A DNA stretch of 64,000 bases from Alphaproteobacteria bacterium (lineage in GTDB: Bacteria; Pseudomonadota; Alphaproteobacteria; Sphingomonadales; Emcibacteraceae), in assembly GCA_030428615.1 (NCBI GenBank), contig JAUIDN010000012.1, forward strand, positions 1 through 64,000, given 5' to 3'. The notes under the pieces are model-generated. The model did no database searches. It saw only the letters and a program-made list of their open reading frames with translations, and was not told where the DNA came from. A program made the translations under genes and the position numbers. This document shows, piece after piece, positions 57,276 to 64,000 of the stretch. How positions within the stretch are numbered: the first letter of the stretch is position 1; the number at the start of each line of letters is the position of its first letter.

Positions 57276-58231
57276 TTGGCGCCGAACATAAAGGCTTCTT
57301 CTTTTTCCTGGCAGTCGAGAATGCTTTGTGTGATTTCAAACATAAGCTGAAAATAGCTTTCGGGTCCCGGCTCAAGATATTGTCCCAAATGATCGACCAC
57401 GCCATATCCCGCTGTTGTATCGCCCATAACGGCCATGGCGATGCGCGGATGTGTCCCCGGTATAGCAAGGACACAGGTAACATTTTTTTCTGCAGCAATT
57501 TGCTTCAGAGCAGCCAGATGCTTGACACTTGGTGTTTCATCAGATTTAAGCTGGATGGCGCCAAAGCTTCTCAGCGCGAATGCTTTTTCATAATATTGGA
57601 ATGCATCATGATAAACGATCATTGCACTGTCGCGCAGTGGGCGTAACAGTTCGCGAATAAGTTCTTCCTGTTCATACAGCTCTTTAATAAGGAGGTTGGC
57701 ATTTTTCACATATGTAACAGTATTCGCAGGGTCAAGGTCTGATAATGTTTCTTCAATGATACTGACAATGCGCCTTGTATTCGAAGGATCCAGCCAAATG
57801 TGAAGATCCATATCGCTATGTTTATGCTCTTCATCCATCTCACCTTCGGAGAACCAAATTTTACTTGTTCTATAGGGGTACAGTATAATCCCCTCCTGCT
57901 CCGCGAATGCAATGGCATTTAATGTGGGGCTATCCGCCCTTGAGGTTGATCTTAAGAAGGTCTCAAATTTGGGCGAGATATAGAACAACACATCTGCATT
58001 TGCGACCTTTCTGAAGTCCGATGGCTTCATTCTGAAAATGTGCGGCGTGACGCCACCTTGAACTAAAAGTTGTGGCTTGCCTGTATCGCCCATCACACGC
58101 GATACCAGGGAGTGAATGGGTTTGATACTGGTTACCACATTTAATTCCTTAGAAGTGGCCGAACTAGTGGTCACCAAAACGAGGCTAAGCAATAAAAATA
58201 CAAATGATTTGCAACAACTAATTTTCATCAT
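57272..58231 (-). CDS. znuA: Zinc ABC transporter substrate-binding protein ZnuA
   Basis: A 319-residue periplasmic binding protein with a signal peptide (FVFLLLSLVLVTTSSATS). Zinc-ligand regions are TPHIFRMKPSD, MDLHIWLDPSN and YHDAFQYYEKAF. A short His-rich loop (EEHKHSD) is present, less extended than in E. coli ZnuA. The expected ZnuB and ZnuC genes are not adjacent, so they must be elsewhere. A Zur-box-like palindrome lies 26 bp upstream. Confidence 0.9.
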   Translation of the reverse strand: MMKISCCKSFVFLLLSLVLVTTSSATSKELNVVTSIKPIHSLVSRVMGDTGKPQLLVQGGVTPHIFRMKPSDFRKVANADVLFYISPKFETFLRSTSRADSPTLNAIAFAEQEGIILYPYRTSKIWFSEGEMDEEHKHSDMDLHIWLDPSNTRRIVSIIEETLSDLDPANTVTYVKNANLLIKELYEQEELIRELLRPLRDSAMIVYHDAFQYYEKAFALRSFGAIQLKSDETPSVKHLAALKQIAAEKNVTCVLAIPGTHPRIAMAVMGDTTAGYGVVDHLGQYLEPGPESYFQLMFEITQSILDCQEKEEAFMFGAN

Positions 58232-58256
58232 TTCAACTTACAAAATTTTTTACAAT

Positions 58257-58273
58257 ATGTTACTGTATAACAT
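58257..58273. promoter_or_regulatory. Zur-box-like palindrome upstream of znuA
   Basis: ATGTTACTGTATAACAT has ATGTTA/TAACAT arms around five bases. It closely fits the Zur operator pattern TGTTATANTATAACA, with two mismatches. The location upstream of znuA predicts repression by Zur when zinc is plentiful. The rest of the 212-bp gap to bamD has no gene that I can see. Confidence 0.65.
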
Positions 58274-58443
58274 TATTATACATAAGGCAATCTTTGAAAT
58301 ATAAAAGGTCAACGTTCTATGGGAAACCTTTTTCACAAAATATTGTGTTTTTTATATGTCTTTTTTTAAAATGCCATGGTGATTTTTTCCTGAAGCGTGG
58401 TATATAATTGAGCAACTGATTAAATTCAATAATGGAAAATTGA

Positions 58444-59232
58444 ATGAATATGAATTTATCTTACAATATTGCGAGCCGCGCACTTCGACCGGTAAAAGCG
58501 ACTTTCCTGCTGTTATCATTTCTTCTACTGACGGCCTGTGGTTCTGAAAAACTCGCCTATCGCGATCTGCCTGTTGACCAGCTATATATTGAGGCGCAGA
58601 AGTTTATTGATCGTGGAGAGTATAGAATTGCAGCAGTTGCGTTTGATGAAGTAGAAAGACAACACCCTTATTCGGTGTGGGCGAGGCGGGCCCAATTGAT
58701 GTCTGCTTACTCATTTTATATGGCGAATGAATATGAGGGCGCCATATTGGCAGCGGATCGTTTCTTGCAATTACATCCCGCTAATAAGAACGCGCCCTAT
58801 GCTCGTTATCTCTTGGCGCTATGCTATTACGAGCAAATTGCCGATGTGAGAAGAGATCAAAATAATACCGAAGAAGCGCTCAGATTGTTCCAGCAGGTTG
58901 TACGTTTGCATCCTGATACAGATTATGCGAAAGATGCGCGCGTAAAGATCGAACTTACGTTAGATCACTTGGCGGGTAAAGAAATGGAGATTGGCCGTTT
59001 TTATCAGACAACGGGTGAGCTGTTTGCAGCCATTGGCCGGTTTAACAATGTGATCCAGAAATATGAAATGAGCAGCCATACACCGGAAGCATTACTTAGA
59101 ATAACAGAAGCATATCTAGCCCTTGGTATTGTTTCGGAAGCGCGAAAATCAGCAGCCGTGCTTGCACTTAATTTCCCCGAAAGCGAATGGAACAGATATA
59201 GCGAAGAACTCTTGCGCGAACATGGAAGTTAA
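58444..59232 (+). CDS. bamD: Outer membrane assembly factor BamD
   Basis: A 262-residue lipoprotein of the BAM complex. The lipobox is LLTACGSE, followed by tetratricopeptide repeats: LYIEAQKFIDRGEYRIAAVA, RRAQLMSAYSFYMANEYEGA and YARYLLALCYYEQIADVRRD. It helps BamA insert beta-barrel proteins. The neighbours recN and ligA are standard; lpxC, often next to it, is missing. Confidence 0.94.
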   Translation: MNMNLSYNIASRALRPVKATFLLLSFLLLTACGSEKLAYRDLPVDQLYIEAQKFIDRGEYRIAAVAFDEVERQHPYSVWARRAQLMSAYSFYMANEYEGAILAADRFLQLHPANKNAPYARYLLALCYYEQIADVRRDQNNTEEALRLFQQVVRLHPDTDYAKDARVKIELTLDHLAGKEMEIGRFYQTTGELFAAIGRFNNVIQKYEMSSHTPEALLRITEAYLALGIVSEARKSAAVLALNFPESEWNRYSEELLREHGS

Positions 59233-59247
59233 GGGATAATTTTTTTA

Positions 59248-60918
59248 ATGATTGTTTCGCTTGCGATCAGGGATATTGTTCTAATAGACCGCCTTCAAAT
59301 GGATTTTGAAGACGGTCTATGTGTTTTAAGTGGCGAAACCGGGGCGGGAAAGTCGATTTTACTATCTGGTATTGGACTTGCAATTGGTGCACGCGGAGGA
59401 CGTGAATTAATTCGGCAAGGAAAAGATCAAGGTAGTGTGAGCGTCGAGATGCAATTGGATGCAGATCATAGGGTGTGGCAGATACTTGATGAGCAAGGCA
59501 TAGATTATGAGCCAAGCCAGATTATAATACGCAGGGTTATATCCAGTGACGGGCGCAGCAGGGCTTTTATCAATGATCAGTCGGTGAGTGTTTCACTGCT
59601 GCGTACGATCGGAGAATGCCTGATTGAAATTCATGGTCAACACGATGAAAGAGGCTTGCTTAATCCGTCAGGTCATCGTGAATTGCTTGATGAGTTTGGT
59701 GGTTACGAGCAGGCAGTTGGTGAAGTGCGGGAAAATTTTGAAAAGTTATCGAATTTGAAGAGTGAGCTGCAGGCTGAGAAGCATAAACTCGCATTGGCGA
59801 AAGAAGATGAAGATTATATCCGTTATAATCTGGAAGAATTGGAACAACTTAATCCGGAGATTGGAGAAGAAGAGGAGCTTTCCAAAGAACGTACCCGGAT
59901 GATGCAGGGAGAAACCCTTTCGGAGGGATTGACAGAACTTTTAAATAAATTGTTGAATGATAAAGGGGTAGATACGATTTTGCGAGCAACGCTTAGAAGA
60001 ATAGAACGAATGTCGGCACAGGCGCCCGGATTACTGGATGGGATATCGGAAACGCTAGACAGAGCAGCAAATGAAACCGCAGATGCCATTTCGGAATTGG
60101 AGAGTTTGATTAGAGATATGGAATTTAATCCTCATGATCTGGAAAACACGGAGGAACGTCTTTTTGCGATCCGTGCTGCCGCTCGCAAACACAGTTGTTC
60201 AGCAGACGCGCTTGTATCAATTAAGAACGAATTTGAAGAAAAATTGAATGCGTTAACTTTCAGTGATGAAGAAGTTAAACGTTTGGAAAAAGATGTGGAG
60301 AATGCACGAGTAACGTTTGAAGCATCTGTACGGAGACTGACAGGAGAACGCGAGAAAGCCGCAGATACACTTGACCATCAGGTCAATGAGGAACTGCCGG
60401 CATTAAAGATGGAAAAGGCAGAATTTAAAACCTTTTTCGAACCGATGGAACCGGAAAGTTGGAATGCTGGTGGTGGAGAACGGGTGGATTTCAGGGTATC
60501 TACCAATCCTGGCGCGCCATTTGGCGGGCTGATAAAAATTGCTTCAGGTGGCGAGCTCTCAAGGTTTATACTGGCGCTTAAGGTTGTTCTCGCGCGTAAG
60601 ACAAGTGTGGCAACTTTAATCTTTGATGAAATTGACCAAGGAGTTGGCGGTGCTGTTGCAAATGCGGTCGGGGAACGGCTTGCGGAACTGGCTAACAAAG
60701 CGCAAATTCTTGTTATTACCCATTCACCGCAGGTAGCGGCGAGAGGGAACAGTCATTGGCTTATCAATAAAAGTATAAAAGAGAAGGGTGAAATGGTGAC
60801 AACCGCGGTCGTTCAACTTGGTAAAGAAAGTCGCCGTGAAGAAATCGCCAGAATGCTTGCAGGTGCCGAAGTGACCAACGAAGCGCGCGCGGCAGCAGAT
60901 AACCTGTTGCAGGGGTAA
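59248..60918 (+). CDS. recN: DNA repair protein RecN
   Basis: A 556-residue SMC-like ATPase for double-strand break repair. Walker A is GETGAGKSILLSGIG at residue 29, followed by a Q-region IHGQHDERGL and coiled coils from about 150 to 370. The signature is ASGGELSRFILALK and Walker B is TLIFDEIDQGVGG. It is 15 bp downstream of bamD and likely co-transcribed. Confidence 0.96.
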   Translation: MIVSLAIRDIVLIDRLQMDFEDGLCVLSGETGAGKSILLSGIGLAIGARGGRELIRQGKDQGSVSVEMQLDADHRVWQILDEQGIDYEPSQIIIRRVISSDGRSRAFINDQSVSVSLLRTIGECLIEIHGQHDERGLLNPSGHRELLDEFGGYEQAVGEVRENFEKLSNLKSELQAEKHKLALAKEDEDYIRYNLEELEQLNPEIGEEEELSKERTRMMQGETLSEGLTELLNKLLNDKGVDTILRATLRRIERMSAQAPGLLDGISETLDRAANETADAISELESLIRDMEFNPHDLENTEERLFAIRAAARKHSCSADALVSIKNEFEEKLNALTFSDEEVKRLEKDVENARVTFEASVRRLTGEREKAADTLDHQVNEELPALKMEKAEFKTFFEPMEPESWNAGGGERVDFRVSTNPGAPFGGLIKIASGGELSRFILALKVVLARKTSVATLIFDEIDQGVGGAVANAVGERLAELANKAQILVITHSPQVAARGNSHWLINKSIKEKGEMVTTAVVQLGKESRREEIARMLAGAEVTNEARAAADNLLQG

Positions 60919-60939
60919 TCATGTCGATGGAAACGTTGA

Positions 60940-63027
<2,088 letters not shown>

Positions 63028-63161
63028 ATATGCATTTATTGCATGGCTGGTTGGCTAAAATGCCGTCTACTCATTCCAAATAAGAATGGATATATCCTAA
63101 GAGCAGGAGATGAAAAACATCTTCAATGAATTTAATTCAGCAGATTTTTTAGGATAGATCA

Positions 63162-63422
63162 ATGATAAGAATGTTTAACACATATAGCTTCATGGACCTG
63201 TTGAAGGATTATAATTATGTTCCTGAAGCAGAAAAAACTGAAGTGGAATTTCCAGAGAATGTAACCGCGCTTGTTGCCTCTTTTATGGATATGATTAAGA
63301 GCAGAACAACAGATTACGATTTTATGGACCTTCTTGGTGATAGCGGTTATGTCCCTGTCAATGATAACTGGGTGAAAGTGCTTTCAAACGATAACAACGA
63401 TGGCGAAAAAGTCGCGTCATAA
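63162..63422 (+). CDS. Small protein with duplicated FMDLL motif, unknown function
   Basis: An 86-residue acidic protein. The motif YxFMDLLxDxxYVP occurs at residues 8-21 and 52-65, a 44-residue period, with a weaker copy (FMDMI) around residue 41. No TM, signal peptide or cysteine is seen. An AGGAT lies a few bases before the ATG. I cannot place it in a known family. It lies between ligA and the convergent prmA. Confidence 0.65.
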   Translation: MIRMFNTYSFMDLLKDYNYVPEAEKTEVEFPENVTALVASFMDMIKSRTTDYDFMDLLGDSGYVPVNDNWVKVLSNDNNDGEKVAS

Positions 63423-63468
63423 GATATCATGTAGTTGTGGCGGCGATGATTTGCTGCCACAATTTAAT

Positions 63469-64000
63469 TTATTTTTTCCTCAGTAGCAATGTTTGCCATT
63501 CATTTATTGGAAACATTTTTGCAAGTTCAAGCCCTCCCGCCGTATATACATCCAATATTTCATCTGCCTGTATTTTTAATAGACCGGACAGAATGACAAA
63601 GCAGCCTACATTCAGGTTTTTAATAATATCATGGGCCAGAATTTTCAGAGGTTTCGCAAGAATATTAGCAACAATCAGATCATATGGTTCAGATAGAGTC
63701 ATTCTTTCATCATCAAAACCATCACACGTGATGATGGCCACGCCGTGTCTATCATCGTCATAATCTATTTTTTCAACATTGTTTGCGGAGAGATTGTCGT
63801 TCGCTGTTTGCGTGGCGATCGGGTCAATGTCACTGGCAATGATTTTTGAATCCCATAATTTTGCCATTGCAATTGAAAGTATGCCGCTTCCACAACCAAG
63901 ATCAAGCGCGGTTCGGGGCCGTATCTTCTCAGACAGGTCATTCAAGGCCATTAAACATCCCATTGTTGTTTCGTGGCTCCCTGTACCGAAAGCCTGGCCG
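63469..64000 (-). CDS. prmA: Ribosomal protein L11 methyltransferase PrmA (partial)
   Basis: The C-terminal 177 codons of PrmA; the gene continues beyond the right edge of the window. The SAM site is LDLGCGSGILSIAMAKL, followed by the DIDPIATQTANDN motif and VANILAKPL. The codons running off the end read GQAFGTGSHETT, which matches the family's conserved AFGTGxHxTT. An internal ATG at 63963 would give a shorter protein but is not the true start. It trimethylates L11 residues. Confidence 0.93.
   Translation of the reverse strand, partial: GQAFGTGSHETTMGCLMALNDLSEKIRPRTALDLGCGSGILSIAMAKLWDSKIIASDIDPIATQTANDNLSANNVEKIDYDDDRHGVAIITCDGFDDERMTLSEPYDLIVANILAKPLKILAHDIIKNLNVGCFVILSGLLKIQADEILDVYTAGGLELAKMFPINEWQTLLLRKK

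Overview
The window looks like a stretch of chromosome from a moderately AT-rich alphaproteobacterium, perhaps an aquatic lineage such as Emcibacterales, Kordiimonadales or Sneathiellales. That placement is inferred from gene order and style only. Supporting evidence is the alphaproteobacterial arrangement of rpmH-rnpA-yidD-yidC-engB-argB, a nucleotidase next to dapD-dapE, truA-fmt-def, a complete-looking dcw cell-wall/division cluster, and bamD-recN-ligA. The FtsZ tail peptide is of alphaproteobacterial type, and perfect CtrA-type boxes (TTAA-N7-TTAA) and GANTC (CcrM-type) sites lie at division promoters. No prophage, insertion sequence or CRISPR array was seen. The only clearly foreign-looking piece is an AT-rich DNA methyltransferase fragment at the left edge.

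Layout. 1-3.5 kb: methyltransferase remnant, two exported proteins (Met-rich; NHL propeller), a GFA-fold protein and tRNA-Arg(ACG). 3.6-9.9 kb: a lipoprotein gamma-glutamyltransferase with an unusual N-terminal extension and a cupin, facing a TVP38 membrane protein / flavin oxidoreductase / histidine kinase operon. 10-14.4 kb: ribosomal protein L34, RNase P protein, membrane-insertion factors, EngB and ArgB. 14.4-20.7 kb: an AstE-like deacylase paired with a GCS2-type ligase, a BLUF blue-light sensor, a DUF2336 protein and a PAS-GAF-GGDEF cyclase. 20.7-28.2 kb: lysine/diaminopimelate genes, tRNA modification and formylation, deformylase, RmuC and a transglycosylase lipoprotein. 28.3-36 kb: an amidohydrolase, a fused 5-oxoprolinase, DjlA, an EamA transporter and a peptidoglycan amidase. 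36.2-37.9 kb: three single-domain PilZ proteins with the RNase P RNA gene between the first two.

38.2-55.5 kb is the dcw cluster: mraZ-rsmH-ftsL-ftsI-murE-murF-mraY-ftsW-murG-murC-murB-ddl-ftsQ-ftsA-ftsZ, all on the + strand with many start/stop overlaps. murD, which normally lies between mraY and ftsW, is missing. lpxC, which often lies between ftsZ and bamD in this class, is also absent; hppD, an Lrp-type regulator and a Zur-box-controlled znuA occupy that place. bamD, recN, ligA, a small protein with an internal FMDLL repeat, and the start-less 3' part of prmA finish the window.

The most interesting signal is regulatory. The promoters of mraZ and ftsZ each carry a perfect CtrA-type box. 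At mraZ it sits just upstream of four 10-bp-phased candidate MraZ half-sites. At ftsZ it overlaps the predicted transcription start and is surrounded by five GANTC sites in about 100 bp, two of them inside a duplicated 13-mer. A third perfect CtrA-type box precedes the BLUF gene. With the diguanylate cyclase and three PilZ receptors, this suggests cell-cycle, c-di-GMP and perhaps light control on one chromosome segment. All functional statements are from reading the sequence; no database search was run.
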